This document shows positions 24,508 to 33,568 of a stretch of DNA of 64,000 nt, one piece after another. Origin of the DNA: Psychromarinibacter halotolerans (lineage in GTDB: Bacteria > Pseudomonadota > Alphaproteobacteria > Rhodobacterales > Rhodobacteraceae); contig NZ_JARGYD010000007.1 of the NCBI RefSeq assembly GCF_029168315.1, positions 178,036 to 242,035 on the forward strand. Reading direction: 5' to 3'. A program made the position numbers and the translations under genes. Positions within the stretch are counted from its first letter, which is position 1; each line of letters begins with the position of its first letter. The notes under the pieces were generated by a model that made no database searches, had not been told where the DNA came from, and was given only the letters and a program-made list of their open reading frames with translations.

Positions 24508-26067
24508 ATGCTTTGGTCTCTTGTAAAGGTCGTCCTGTTCGTCGCGCTGATCGCCGCGGCCACGCTGGGTGCCGGCTATCTGATGGAAACCGACGGCGGT
24601 ATCCGCGTCTCGGTCGCCAACACGGAATTCAACCTCGGTCCGCTTCAGGCGGTCATCGCGATGATCCTGCTGGTGGTCGTGGTCTGGCTGTTCATCAAGC
24701 TGGTGGGCTTCCTTGTCGCCTGCCTGCGCTTCCTGAACGGCGACGAAACCGCCATCTCGCGGTATTTCGCGCGCAACCGTGAACGCAAAGGCTTTCAGGC
24801 GCTGGCAGACGGCATGATGGCGCTGGCATCGGGTGAGGGTCGCGTGGCGATGGCCAAGGCGCAGAAGGCGGAAAAGTACCTGCACCGCCCGGAACTGACC
24901 AACCTTCTGACCGCGCAGGCGGCGGAACTGGCGGGTGACCGGCGCAAGGCCGAGGAAACCTACAAGCTGCTGCTGTCGGACGACCGAACCCGTTTCGTCG
25001 GCGTGCGCGGCATCATGAAACAGAAGCTGGCCGAGGGCCAAACCGACACCGCGCTGAAACTGGCCGAGAAGGCCTTCGCCCTGAAGCCCAAGCACGAAGA
25101 GGTGCAGGACATCCTGCTGCGCTTGCAGGCCGAGAAAGGCGACTGGTCCGGCGCCCGTCACACGCTGGGCGCCAAGCTGAAGCACGGCAGCCTGCCGCGT
25201 GACGTGTTCCGCCGCCGCGATGCGGTGCTGGCCCTGTCCGAGGCGAAGGACGTGCTGGACGAGGATAAAAGCGTCGAATCGCGCGAGGCCGCGATCGAGG
25301 CGAACCGCCTGTCGCCCGACCTGATCCCCGCCGCCGTGCTGGCCGCGCAGGGCTATATCGACCAGAACAAGCCGCGCTATGCCGCGCGCGTCCTCAAGAA
25401 AGCGTGGGAAGTGCAGCCGCACCCCGACCTCGCCGCCGCTTTCGCCGAGATCGCCCCGGACGAGACGCCGCAGGAACGCATCAAGCGGTTCCAGACCCTG
25501 ACCAAGCTGAAGCCAGACCATCCCGAAACGCGGATGCTTCTGGCGGAACTGAACCTTGCCGCCGAGGATTTCCCGGCCGCCCGGCGCGCCCTTGGCGATC
25601 TGGCGCAGTCGGACCCCACCGCGCGGTCGCTGGCGATCATGGCCGCCGTGGAACGGGGCGAGGGGGCCGACGAATCCGTCGTGCGCGCCTATCTGGCGCG
25701 GGCCCTGACGGCATCGCGCGGGCCGCAGTGGGTTTGCGACAACTGCCAGTCGATCCACGCCCACTGGGCGCCGGTCTGCTCGAACTGCTCGGCCTTCGAC
25801 ACCCTGTCGTGGCGCGTCCCGGCCGAGGGCGAGGTTGCGATGCCCGGTTCGACCGGGATGCTGCCGCTGATCGTCGGCAAGCCCAACCAGCCCGCCAACG
25901 TCCCGGCAACAGTCGCGGACGCCGAGGTCGCCGACCCGGTCGCCCCGCCCGTTGCAGACGCGCCGGACAGCCCGGCGCCCGCCCCGTCGCAGGACGCGGA
26001 AGCCACTAAAACGGCCGAAGTCTCGGACGCGGAAATCGTCGAGGACGACGCCGACAAAAAACCTTGA
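24508..26067 (+). CDS. hemY: HemY_N-type TPR protein with C-terminal zinc ribbon
   Basis: 519 residues. Two N-terminal membrane helices (about 4-26 and 47-72) and the HemY_N domain are followed by TPR-like helices (about 95-400). Near residue 410 lies a four-cysteine ribbon, CDNC-x13-CSNC, ending in TLSWRVP. The tail to 519 is Pro/Ala/Asp-rich and disordered. This is the HemY of heme operons, not protoporphyrinogen oxidase, and its exact role is unknown. TPRs plus a rubredoxin-like ribbon at the end recall LapB (YciM), the LPS-synthesis regulator. Confidence 0.85.
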   Translation: MLWSLVKVVLFVALIAAATLGAGYLMETDGGIRVSVANTEFNLGPLQAVIAMILLVVVVWLFIKLVGFLVACLRFLNGDETAISRYFARNRERKGFQALADGMMALASGEGRVAMAKAQKAEKYLHRPELTNLLTAQAAELAGDRRKAEETYKLLLSDDRTRFVGVRGIMKQKLAEGQTDTALKLAEKAFALKPKHEEVQDILLRLQAEKGDWSGARHTLGAKLKHGSLPRDVFRRRDAVLALSEAKDVLDEDKSVESREAAIEANRLSPDLIPAAVLAAQGYIDQNKPRYAARVLKKAWEVQPHPDLAAAFAEIAPDETPQERIKRFQTLTKLKPDHPETRMLLAELNLAAEDFPAARRALGDLAQSDPTARSLAIMAAVERGEGADESVVRAYLARALTASRGPQWVCDNCQSIHAHWAPVCSNCSAFDTLSWRVPAEGEVAMPGSTGMLPLIVGKPNQPANVPATVADAEVADPVAPPVADAPDSPAPAPSQDAEATKTAEVSDAEIVEDDADKKP

Positions 26068-26116
26068 TTTTGGGGCTACACTTGCGCGGCGGGCGGTGCT
26101 AAACGGCCCGCCAGTG

Positions 26117-26192
26117 GCCGCTGTAGCTCAGCTGGTAGAGCACGTCATTCGTAATGATGGGGTCGGGGGTTCGAGTCCCTTCAGCGGCACCA
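26117..26192 (+). tRNA. tRNA-Thr (anticodon CGT)
   Basis: A 76-base cloverleaf with acceptor stem GCCGCTG / CAGCGGC, a D arm in TAGCTCAGCTGGTAGAGC, anticodon stem CGTCA / TGATG around loop TTCGTAA (anticodon CGT at 26150-26152), T arm GGGGG-TTCGAGT-CCCTT, and an encoded CCA end. It reads ACG codons. I see no integrase or repeated 3' end nearby, so there is no sign that it serves as an attachment site. Confidence 0.95.
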
Positions 26193-26275
26193 CTAACCTT
26201 CCCAGACATCCCGCCCGGACGTACCAGGCAACACCTGTCAGCTGTCGCATGACTGGTCCGGCGCGAGGCAAAGGT

Positions 26276-26992
26276 TCACCGCCCGGTCGCCCTAAGGACG
26301 ACTCCGGCGGTCCTCAGCAGGATCAGCAGATCCTGGCGCAGCGACAGCGATACGAAGTATTGCGTGTCATAGTCCGCACGCGCCGCGAAGCTGGTGGCGT
26401 TGCGGTCCGACACCTGCCAGTTGCCGGTGATGCCGGGGCGCAGGCGGGTGTAGGCCCGTCCGGGGTACAGGCTTTTCTGGCAGGTCATCATCGGACGCGG
26501 GCCGACGATGGACATGTCGCCGCGCAGGACGTTCCACAGTTGCGGCAGCTCGTCCAGCGACAGGCGACGCATCGCGTGCCCGAACCGGGTGATGCGGGGA
26601 TCATGGTCCAGCTTTTGCTTCGTCTCCCACTCCGCCCGGGCATCGGGGTTCTCGGCAAGGTAGGCGTCCAGTTTCGCCTCGGCATCGGGGACCATGGTGC
26701 GGATCTTGAGCATGTGGAACACGCGTCCATTCCGGCCGACGCGGGGCTGCACGTAGAACGGGTTGCGCCCGTCACTTGCCGCCAGCGCCGCAAGGCACGC
26801 AATCAGCCCGAAGGCGAAGGGCGCGAAAAGAAGCACAAGCGTTAGATCGAGCACACGCTTGCCGACAAAACGATACAGCCGCGCGGACAGCCGGCGGACA
26901 GCACCGAACCCCGAGCGTGAAGTATTCCCGAACTCACGCGAGACTACATCATGAAACGTGTTGTGATTTTGAACAGTCAAACTCGCACCCAT
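26276..26992 (-). CDS. exopolysaccharide-type sugar transferase
   Basis: 238 residues from ATG 26992; a GTG at 27022 is an alternative. A hydrophobic membrane hairpin (about 43-68, KRVLDLTLVLLFAPF) is followed by the bacterial sugar transferase domain: HMLKIRTMVPDAE, RLSLDELPQLWNVLRGDMS and VGPRPMM. Such monotopic phosphoglycosyl transferases move the first sugar phosphate onto undecaprenyl phosphate to begin exopolysaccharide or capsule assembly. No other polysaccharide genes lie next to it. CtrA-type boxes stand 48 bases upstream of the start. Confidence 0.85.
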   Translation of the reverse strand: MGASLTVQNHNTFHDVVSREFGNTSRSGFGAVRRLSARLYRFVGKRVLDLTLVLLFAPFAFGLIACLAALAASDGRNPFYVQPRVGRNGRVFHMLKIRTMVPDAEAKLDAYLAENPDARAEWETKQKLDHDPRITRFGHAMRRLSLDELPQLWNVLRGDMSIVGPRPMMTCQKSLYPGRAYTRLRPGITGNWQVSDRNATSFAARADYDTQYFVSLSLRQDLLILLRTAGVVLRATGR

Positions 26993-27039
26993 CAATCTTA
27001 AAAGCAGCAGAACACTCGTCACTCAACCATAGCGATTAG

Positions 27040-27058
27040 TTAATGACTGATTAACCAT
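27040..27058 (-). promoter_or_regulatory. CtrA-type box
   Basis: TTAA-TGACTGA-TTAA fits the CtrA consensus TTAA-N7-TTAA exactly and continues as TTAACCAT, the known half-site. It lies in the 335-base, AT-rich spacer 26993-27327 between the sugar transferase and the ATPase, closer to the sugar transferase start. Otherwise I see no gene in this spacer. Confidence 0.55.
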
Positions 27059-27152
27059 CGGATCGGCCATGATTTCGCCTTGGAGATACCACAATCGACC
27101 CACGCTGTATGCAGTTTTAGCGAAACTTTTACTAAGTTTTCCGCAACCTTAT

Positions 27153-27161
27153 ATTAACCAT
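27153..27161 (+). promoter_or_regulatory. second CtrA half-site
   Basis: ATTAACCAT followed by CGG repeats the 12 bases found at 27050-27061 (ATTAACCATCGG). It is a half-site only and lies 167 bases before the ATPase start. Confidence 0.35.
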
Positions 27162-27327
27162 CGGCCGCTAGCGCGCAGTTTCATCAGGATGCAGAATCGC
27201 AACACACGACGCCCGATTCGGCAGTTTTTCGCCGATTCAAGCCGTAATCCGCCGATTTACCGCAGGTCCGTTCGCACTTTGGAAACAAAGTGGTAAGCGT
27301 CCCGCCATTGATCCAGCGGACAATGGC

Positions 27328-28230
27328 ATGGCGCGTATTAAGCTTTATACCGATTTTTTCAGGTTCGAGGATAACCCATTCACGCTCGTCCCCGATCCGG
27401 AGTTCCTGTACTGGTCGCCGCAGCACCAAGAAGCCTTCGCGATCTTTGAATTCGGCCTCATGTCGCTTGCACCGATCACGCTTCTAACCGGCGAAATCGG
27501 CGCCGGGAAGACAACCCTTGTTCAGGCAATGCTTCCGCGACTCGGCCCGGACGTGACCGTCGGTCTGGTGTCCAACGCGCAGGGCGACCGGGGCGAGTTG
27601 CTGCAATGGATCCTTTACGCACTGGGAGAGCCCTGCGGGTCCGGCGCCAGCCATGTTCAGACGTTCGAAAGACTGCAGGACGTCATCCTGCGGGAATACG
27701 CGGCCGGCCGCAGGATCGTCCTGATCTTCGACGAGGCGCAGAACCTGTCCGAGGACGGGTTGGAAGAACTGCGGATGCTGACCAACCTGAACTCTCGCAA
27801 GGACGTTCTTGTACAGTTGGTGCTGGTCGGACAGCCAGAGCTTCGCGACATGATCAACCGCCCCGGAATGCATCAACTGCTTCAACGCGTGGCTGCCAGC
27901 TATCACCTGAAGAAGCTCGATAAAGGCTATGCCGCCGATTACATCCGGCACCGCGTCCGGGTTGCGGGCGGTACCGGAGACGAGTTCACGGATAGTGCCT
28001 GCGACGCGATCTACAACGCGACGAAGGGTGTACCACGCCTGTTGAACCAGCTTTGCGAGTTCACACTGCTATACGCCTGGGCCGGCAAGGTCCGGCGCGT
28101 CGATGGCGAGACGGTGGGTGACGTGCTTGCGGACGGCGTGTTCTTTCGAGGGCACGACCCCGAGTACGAATCCGCGTTCGCCAGACTATCGCCACGGCCG
28201 CCATTCTCGGGGGCGTCGCCCGTGGTTTGA
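27328..28230 (+). CDS. GspA/ExeA-like AAA ATPase
   Basis: 300 residues. The N-terminal segment FFRFEDNPFTLVPDPEFLYWS is the hallmark of GspA/ExeA/XrtA-type ATPases. Walker A is LLTGEIGAGKTT (about 52-63) and Walker B is VLIFDEAQNLS (about 131-141), with an arginine-finger region near LLQRVAASYHLKKL. It lacks the membrane helix and peptidoglycan-binding part of GspA. Related ATPases accompany exopolysaccharide or exosortase loci, and the divergent sugar transferase gene fits that. The client is unknown. Confidence 0.82.
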   Translation: MARIKLYTDFFRFEDNPFTLVPDPEFLYWSPQHQEAFAIFEFGLMSLAPITLLTGEIGAGKTTLVQAMLPRLGPDVTVGLVSNAQGDRGELLQWILYALGEPCGSGASHVQTFERLQDVILREYAAGRRIVLIFDEAQNLSEDGLEELRMLTNLNSRKDVLVQLVLVGQPELRDMINRPGMHQLLQRVAASYHLKKLDKGYAADYIRHRVRVAGGTGDEFTDSACDAIYNATKGVPRLLNQLCEFTLLYAWAGKVRRVDGETVGDVLADGVFFRGHDPEYESAFARLSPRPPFSGASPVV

Positions 28231-28251
28231 CACGCCGCCCGGCGCGTCGGT

Positions 28252-29289
28252 TCAGTCGTCCGGAGGCGTGACAGACGCGCCGGCAAGGAAGGTGCACCCT
28301 TGCAGAACGGTCTGAACCGGCGCGTCCGGCGTGGCGATGCGCCGCCGCAACAAGCGGACCGCCTCACGCCCCATTTCCCGCCGATCGACATCAAGGGTGG
28401 TCAGCCGCGGCGTCGCCATCTGGCTCCAGCCGATGTTGTCGAACCCGGTGACGGAAAAATCGTCCGGCACCTTCAGTCCTGCCTCCCACGCGGCCTGCAG
28501 AACGCCCAGCGCCATCAGGTCGTTGGCGCAGACCGCCGCCGTCCATTCAGGCTTGCCGTGCGTCGTGAAGAACCGGCGGAAGTACTCGTAGGCCGTTTCC
28601 TCGCGGTCGTAGGTGATGTTGATCACCTCTGCGTCCACCTCGGGGTGCTCGGCCATCACATCGCGGAACGCGGCAAGCCGCTGCTTCGGGTTGTGACGCA
28701 GGTTGCCGACAAGGAAGGCGATCTTGCGATGCCCGGCGGCGATGACGTGCTTTGTCATCATCGCGGACCCCGAATAGTTGTCGGGCAGGATCGAGTCGAA
28801 CCGCATCATTGGGTCGATGTTGTTGACGAGCACCATCGTGCCCTCGTTCAAGAAATACTCGGACAGGTCGTCAGGCACATCCGCGTAGAACAGGATCGCG
28901 TTGCGGGTCTGGTGGTCGTCCATGATGCCGCGGACGCGGTCCAGCGTGATGTCCGCCTCGGGCATCAGGTAGGGGAAGATGTCGACGTCAAGCTCGGTCG
29001 CCGCGTCCTTCACCCCGTCGAAATTCTCTTGAAACACCTGATGCAGACCGCCCGTGACCGGGTGCATCGGCAGGAAAACCGCCACCCGCTCGGACGCCAG
29101 CGCCTCGGGCAGGGAATAGCCCATGCTGCTGGCGATCTTAAGGATGCGGGCGCGCACCTCGGGGCGGGTCCCCGGCGCGCCGGACAGGGCGCGGGATACC
29201 GTGCTGATGCTCACCTCGGCGCGCCGGGCGATGTCCGCCTGATTGATCTTTCGCGGCGCAGCGGCGTCCTTTTCGCGGATATCGCTCAT
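28252..29289 (-). CDS. LacI-family transcriptional regulator
   Basis: 345 residues. The LacI helix-turn-helix (QADIARRAEVSISTVSRALSG, about 18-38) and hinge are followed by a periplasmic-binding-protein-like effector domain. It is the last gene of the minus-strand run that begins at 34744 and includes an MFS exporter, a PLP enzyme and an ABC ATPase. It is the natural candidate to bind the perfect palindrome at 34812 in the divergent promoter region. The ligand is unknown. It converges with the ATPase gene, 21 bases apart. Confidence 0.9.
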   Translation of the reverse strand: MSDIREKDAAAPRKINQADIARRAEVSISTVSRALSGAPGTRPEVRARILKIASSMGYSLPEALASERVAVFLPMHPVTGGLHQVFQENFDGVKDAATELDVDIFPYLMPEADITLDRVRGIMDDHQTRNAILFYADVPDDLSEYFLNEGTMVLVNNIDPMMRFDSILPDNYSGSAMMTKHVIAAGHRKIAFLVGNLRHNPKQRLAAFRDVMAEHPEVDAEVINITYDREETAYEYFRRFFTTHGKPEWTAAVCANDLMALGVLQAAWEAGLKVPDDFSVTGFDNIGWSQMATPRLTTLDVDRREMGREAVRLLRRRIATPDAPVQTVLQGCTFLAGASVTPPDD

Positions 29290-29366
29290 CGGTGTGCGTC
29301 CTCCCTAGGATCGGCGGCCGATGTGTGCGGGAGCCGGAAAATTTGCAACCCGCCACGCCACCAAAC

Positions 29367-30590
29367 TCATACCATCCTCATTGAATCACGGGCCGTTCCG
29401 TACTGCCGAAGCAGGACACCAAGGATCACAAGCATCCCAAGGCTGCCACCGGCGAACACCCAGCCCAGCCCCACCCGGTCGGCCAGCACGCCCATCGCCA
29501 TCGCGCCCAGCGCAGGACCGGCGCGAAAGGTCATGCCGAACAGGCTCATGATCCGGCCACGCATGTTGGCGGGGGCAGACACCTGCATCATCGTCTGCGC
29601 CGAAACGCCGCCCGCCGCGATGGCGCCCCCGAACAGGACAGAGAACGCGATCGCCGCCGTCGCGGATTGCGACAGGGCCAGCCCAATGCCCCCGACTACG
29701 GCAAGCCCGGCGCCGACGTAGGACAGCCGCACAAGCCCGTTGACGCCGCCCATCATGTTCGCAAGCCCGGCAAGGATCGCACCAAGCCCCATCGCCGAAC
29801 TCAGCCGCGCCAGCATCTCGGCGTCCCCGGACAGCGTGACATCCGCCAATTCGGGCAACAGTTCCCCGATCGGGCGCAGCAGGAAGGCCGCCGCCACGAA
29901 CAGCGCAAAGATCGGTCCCGACCCCGGCGCGGTCACGACATGACGAAAGGCGGACCACATCCCGGCAAGGACAGAACCAGAGCCGGTCATCCGGTCCAGC
30001 GGCGCGAACCGGACAAGCGCGAAGCCAAGCCACGACAGGCCCATCAGCGCCGCGGTTACCCAGAAGGCCAGCGACACACCCGACATCGCCAGCAGGACAC
30101 CCGCGATGGCCGGGCCGATGAAGCGGGCAACGTTGAACAGGATCGAGTGCAGAGAGATCGCGGTGCCAAGCTGCGGCCGGGCGCAGACCCCGGTGATCGC
30201 GGCGTGGGCGGCGGGCTGGACAAAGCCGGTGACGACGCCGTTGGCCGCCATCATGGCGGTCAGCACCCAGATCCCCAGCGCATCCTGTCCCGCAAGGAAC
30301 GCCATGGCGCAGAACAGGACCGTGGCCGCGCCGTAGCAGGCCAGCAGCACGCGCCGCACCTCGATCCGGTCGGCCAGCACCCCGGCCCACGGCCCGGTCA
30401 GCAAGGCGGGCAGCATGTCGGCGGCCACCACAACCCCGACCCAGCTGCTTTGCCCGGTCAGCGCCCACGCATGCCAGCCGCTGATGGTGCGCAGCATCCA
30501 GTACGAAAGCTGCGTGGCGATGTTCCCGGCCGTGTAGATGTCGAAATTGACGTCTCCGCCAAGCACCCGCAGATCGTGCATCACGGGCAT
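29367..30590 (-). CDS. MFS transporter (EntS/MFS_3 type)
   Basis: 407 residues with about 11-12 membrane helices. The N-terminal GNIATQLSYWMLRTISGWHAW and GPWAGVLADRIEVRRVLL are typical of the MFS_3/EntS exporter group (DUF894). ATG 30590 is preferred because GGAGGG stands five bases ahead of it. The gene follows the PLP enzyme gene by 46 bases on the same strand and precedes the LacI gene. It may export an intermediate or by-product of the pathway encoded around it; this is inference from position. Confidence 0.8.
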   Translation of the reverse strand: MPVMHDLRVLGGDVNFDIYTAGNIATQLSYWMLRTISGWHAWALTGQSSWVGVVVAADMLPALLTGPWAGVLADRIEVRRVLLACYGAATVLFCAMAFLAGQDALGIWVLTAMMAANGVVTGFVQPAAHAAITGVCARPQLGTAISLHSILFNVARFIGPAIAGVLLAMSGVSLAFWVTAALMGLSWLGFALVRFAPLDRMTGSGSVLAGMWSAFRHVVTAPGSGPIFALFVAAAFLLRPIGELLPELADVTLSGDAEMLARLSSAMGLGAILAGLANMMGGVNGLVRLSYVGAGLAVVGGIGLALSQSATAAIAFSVLFGGAIAAGGVSAQTMMQVSAPANMRGRIMSLFGMTFRAGPALGAMAMGVLADRVGLGWVFAGGSLGMLVILGVLLRQYGTARDSMRMV

Positions 30591-30636
30591 GGACGCCCTC
30601 CGTCCGTCACGGGCGAAAGGGGACCATGCCCGACCG

Positions 30637-31692
30637 TCATCGCGTACAGCCTCGGGCCGAGACATCCCAGAATTCAAAGCTGCCGTCGCGCTGCCGCACG
30701 GCGACCTGATCGTGCAGGTTGCTGACGGGGCAGACGTGGTTCGGCAGGATCAGGACCTTTTCACCGATGCGCGGCGCGGGCAGATCCGGGTCGAGCGTGA
30801 CCATGCCATGCTCTTCGGTCAGCCGCTCGATCACCGCTTCGGGGTAGTCGACCAGCAGCCCGTGGCCCTTGTTCGGCGCCGCCACCGGATCGCTGGTCAG
30901 CGTCTTGGTGCCGCAATCCAGAACGAAATGTCCGGGTTTCGGCGTGCTGATGACCGTCGCCAGAACGTGTAGCGCGCAGTCTTCCAGACTGGCCGCCCCT
31001 GCCGCCACCGTGTTGCGGTCGTGATAGATGTAGGTCCCCACCCGCAGCTGATCGACGATGCCAAGCTCGTGCTGGTGGAACGCTTTCGGGGTGCCGCCAC
31101 CGGAAAACACCGGCAGGCCGAACCCGGCTGCATCCAGCAGCGGTTTCACTTCCTTCAGAAAGGCGACCGAGTTTTCATTCGACGGATAGGTCATCAGGCC
31201 CGCGAACCGCAGCCCGTCGGTATCGCTGATCATCTCGGCCAGTTCATAGGCCTCTTTCGGCGTCACGACGCCGGTGCGCCCCATGCCGCTGTCGAACTCG
31301 ACCAGAACGCCGATCTCTGCCCCGGACATCTCGGCGGCCTCGCGCAGCGTATCGACGGCGCAGATGCTGTCGGCGGCAACGGTGAACTTCGCCTTGCCCG
31401 CGATCGCGGCAAGGCGGCGCGCCTTTTCCATGCCGATCATCGGATAGGAAATCAGGATGTTCTCGCAGCCCGCGTCCAGCATGACCTCTGCCTCGGTCAG
31501 CTTCTGGCACACCAGCCCTTCGGCCCCCAACGCAAGCTGGCGCTTGGCCATCTCGACGATCTTGTGCGTCTTGATATGGGGCCACAGCTTGATCCCGTGC
31601 GTGTCGCAGTAGTCCTGCATCCGCTTCAGGTTGGCGTCGACCTTGGCAAGGTCGACGACAGGCACGGGGGTTTCGAGTTCGTTCAGGCTCAC
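30637..31692 (-). CDS. D-threonine aldolase-like PLP enzyme (alanine racemase fold)
   Basis: 351 residues. The PLP lysine is Lys41 in WPHIKTHK, and the metal site is His319-x-Cys321 (PNHVCPVSN), both hallmarks of the D-threonine aldolase / D-serine dehydratase family. Such enzymes cleave D-3-hydroxy amino acids to glycine and an aldehyde, or dehydrate them. The gene overlaps the ABC ATPase gene by four bases. With RidA and an amidohydrolase across the divergon, it points to a substrate containing or giving a D-amino or 2-amino-3-hydroxy unit. Confidence 0.85.
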   Translation of the reverse strand: MSLNELETPVPVVDLAKVDANLKRMQDYCDTHGIKLWPHIKTHKIVEMAKRQLALGAEGLVCQKLTEAEVMLDAGCENILISYPMIGMEKARRLAAIAGKAKFTVAADSICAVDTLREAAEMSGAEIGVLVEFDSGMGRTGVVTPKEAYELAEMISDTDGLRFAGLMTYPSNENSVAFLKEVKPLLDAAGFGLPVFSGGGTPKAFHQHELGIVDQLRVGTYIYHDRNTVAAGAASLEDCALHVLATVISTPKPGHFVLDCGTKTLTSDPVAAPNKGHGLLVDYPEAVIERLTEEHGMVTLDPDLPAPRIGEKVLILPNHVCPVSNLHDQVAVRQRDGSFEFWDVSARGCTR

Positions 31693-32762
31693 GCGTTGAT
31701 CTCCGGTAGACGGCCGCCGGTGGCGACGTCGAACAGGTGCAGGTGGCCGGTGCGTGGCATCACGTTCAGGCTGGACCCGTCCTCGATTGCAGTCCGTTCA
31801 CGGAACATCACCGTCGAGTCGATGCCGCCGATGCTGCCGTAGACGTAGGTGTCAGTGCCGGTCTGCTCTACGATATTCGCGTCAAAGGCGAAACCACCCG
31901 AAGGAACGATGTCGAGGTGTTCCGGCCGGATGCCGACCAGCACCTTACCAGCCTCGGCGACCTTGTAGCTTGCGGGTACCGGAACCGACCCGGCGCCGCT
32001 GTCCAGCACAAGCATGCCGTCCGTGCAGGTGGCGGGCATCATGTTCATCGAAGGCGAGCCGATGAACTTGGCGACGAACACCGTTTCGGGCTTGTCGAAC
32101 AGGTCCAGCGGCGTGCCGATCTGTTCGATCCGGCCCGCATTCATGACCACGATGCGGTCGGCCAGCGTCATCGCCTCGATCTGGTCGTGGGTCACGTAGA
32201 TCGAGGTCGTGCCGACCTTGTTGTGCAGCGCCTTGATCTCGGTCCGCATCTGCACGCGCAGCTGCGCGTCGAGGTTGGACAGCGGCTCGTCATACAGGAA
32301 CAGCGAGGGCTCGCGCACGATGGCGCGGCCCATCGCCACCCGTTGCCGCTGCCCGCCGGAAAGCTGTTTCGGGAAGCGGTCGAGATACGGGGAGAGGTTC
32401 AGGATCTCGGCCGCCCAGCCAATTTTCCGGTCGATGGCAGCGGCATCTTCGCCGCGCAACTTCGGCCCGTAGGCGATGTTTTCGCGGACATTCAGATGGG
32501 GGAACAGGGCGTAGGACTGGAACACCATCGCGATGTTCCGTTTCTGCGGCGGGGTGTCGTTGCACTTCTTGCCAGAGATGAAGACCTCGCCGTCGGTGAT
32601 CTCTTCTAGCCCGGCGATCATCCGCAGCAGTGTGGACTTGCCACAGCCGGACGGGCCGACCAGCACCACGAACTCGCCCTCGGGGATGACAAGGTCCAGC
32701 GCCTGCAGGACCTCTTGCTGGCCATAGCTTTTGCTGACCCGCACCATGCGAAGATCGGCCAT
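31689..32762 (-). CDS. CUT1-type sugar ABC transporter ATP-binding protein
   Basis: 357 residues, MalK/UgpC type. Walker A is LVGPSGCGKST (about 36-46), the signature is LSGGQRQRVAMGRA (about 134) and Walker B is LFLYDEPLSNLDAQLR, with a C-terminal regulatory OB-like domain after residue 240. It should energise the permeases encoded at 36243 and 37156 on the other arm of the divergon, where no ATPase gene is present. The start is one base from the SDR stop. Confidence 0.93.
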   Translation of the reverse strand: MADLRMVRVSKSYGQQEVLQALDLVIPEGEFVVLVGPSGCGKSTLLRMIAGLEEITDGEVFISGKKCNDTPPQKRNIAMVFQSYALFPHLNVRENIAYGPKLRGEDAAAIDRKIGWAAEILNLSPYLDRFPKQLSGGQRQRVAMGRAIVREPSLFLYDEPLSNLDAQLRVQMRTEIKALHNKVGTTSIYVTHDQIEAMTLADRIVVMNAGRIEQIGTPLDLFDKPETVFVAKFIGSPSMNMMPATCTDGMLVLDSGAGSVPVPASYKVAEAGKVLVGIRPEHLDIVPSGGFAFDANIVEQTGTDTYVYGSIGGIDSTVMFRERTAIEDGSSLNVMPRTGHLHLFDVATGGRLPEINA

Positions 32763-32763
32763 G

Positions 32764-33555
32764 TCACACGTCCTCCAGTGTCAGTTCGCGCGCCATCTGG
32801 TGGTTGCCGGCCATCAGGCCGCCGTCGATCGGAAGCATCGCACCCGAGATGAACGCGGCATCGTCCGACGCCAGAAAGGCGATGGGCTTCGCGATGTCCT
32901 CGGGCGACGCGACGCGGCCCAGCGGATACCAGCGTTTCAGGCCATCCATCACGTCCGGCTTCTTCGCCAGCCGCGCGTCCCAAGCGGGGGTGCGGACGGT
33001 GCCCGGGCAGACGATGTTGGCGCGGATGTTATATTCGCCGTACTCGGTCGCCATCGTCCGGGTGTAGGACAGCAGCGCCGACTTGGCCGCGCTGTAGCCG
33101 GGCTGCCCGAAGGTGGCGAGCCCGTTGACCGACCCCACCACGACGATCGAACCGCCGGTTTTCTTCAGCATGTCGATGCAGGCGTGAACCGTGTTGAACT
33201 GGCCCGCCATGTTGTCCGCGATCTCGGTGCGGAACGCCTCGGGCGTGGACTTGTCCAGCGTTGTCGACGCACCGCCGGTATTGGCGTTCGCCACCACGAT
33301 GCTGACCGGGCCCAGCTCGGCCACCGCCTTGTCGACGGCCGCCTTGACGGCGTCCGCGTCGCGGATGTCGGCGGCGGCGGCGGCGACCGGATGACCGTCG
33401 GCCTTATAGGCGTCGACGGCGGCCTGCACTGCGTCTTCCTTGATGTCCATCACGATGACCTTCGCGCCCTCGGCAAGGAAATCCTTCACCACGGCCGTTC
33501 CGATGCCACCCACCGCGCCGGTCACCAGCGCAACTTTTCCGTCCAGTCGTTTCAC
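32764..33555 (-). CDS. SDR-family oxidoreductase
   Basis: 263 residues from a GTG start. The NAD(P) motif is ALVTGAVGGIGTAV (about 8-21) with an acidic VMDIKED, which favours NAD. The catalytic set is complete: Ser in VVVGSVNG, then YSAAK. It has the classical C-terminus INGGxxxG-like LPIDGGLMAGN. It probably oxidises or reduces a hydroxyl of the imported compound. It lies 13 bases behind the Cys-cluster gene and one base before the ATPase gene. Confidence 0.87.
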   Translation of the reverse strand: MKRLDGKVALVTGAVGGIGTAVVKDFLAEGAKVIVMDIKEDAVQAAVDAYKADGHPVAAAAADIRDADAVKAAVDKAVAELGPVSIVVANANTGGASTTLDKSTPEAFRTEIADNMAGQFNTVHACIDMLKKTGGSIVVVGSVNGLATFGQPGYSAAKSALLSYTRTMATEYGEYNIRANIVCPGTVRTPAWDARLAKKPDVMDGLKRWYPLGRVASPEDIAKPIAFLASDDAAFISGAMLPIDGGLMAGNHQMARELTLEDV

Positions 33556-33568
33556 CTGAGCTGTCCCA

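Noticed and set aside
26117..26192. tRNA-Thr as an integration site of a genomic island
   Set aside because: No integrase, no repeated 3' tRNA end and no compositional break beside it other than the AT-rich promoter spacer further on.
26276..28230. Exosortase (XrtA/PEP-CTERM) locus
   Set aside because: The ATPase and sugar transferase types fit, but there is no exosortase, PEP-CTERM protein or chain-length gene nearby.
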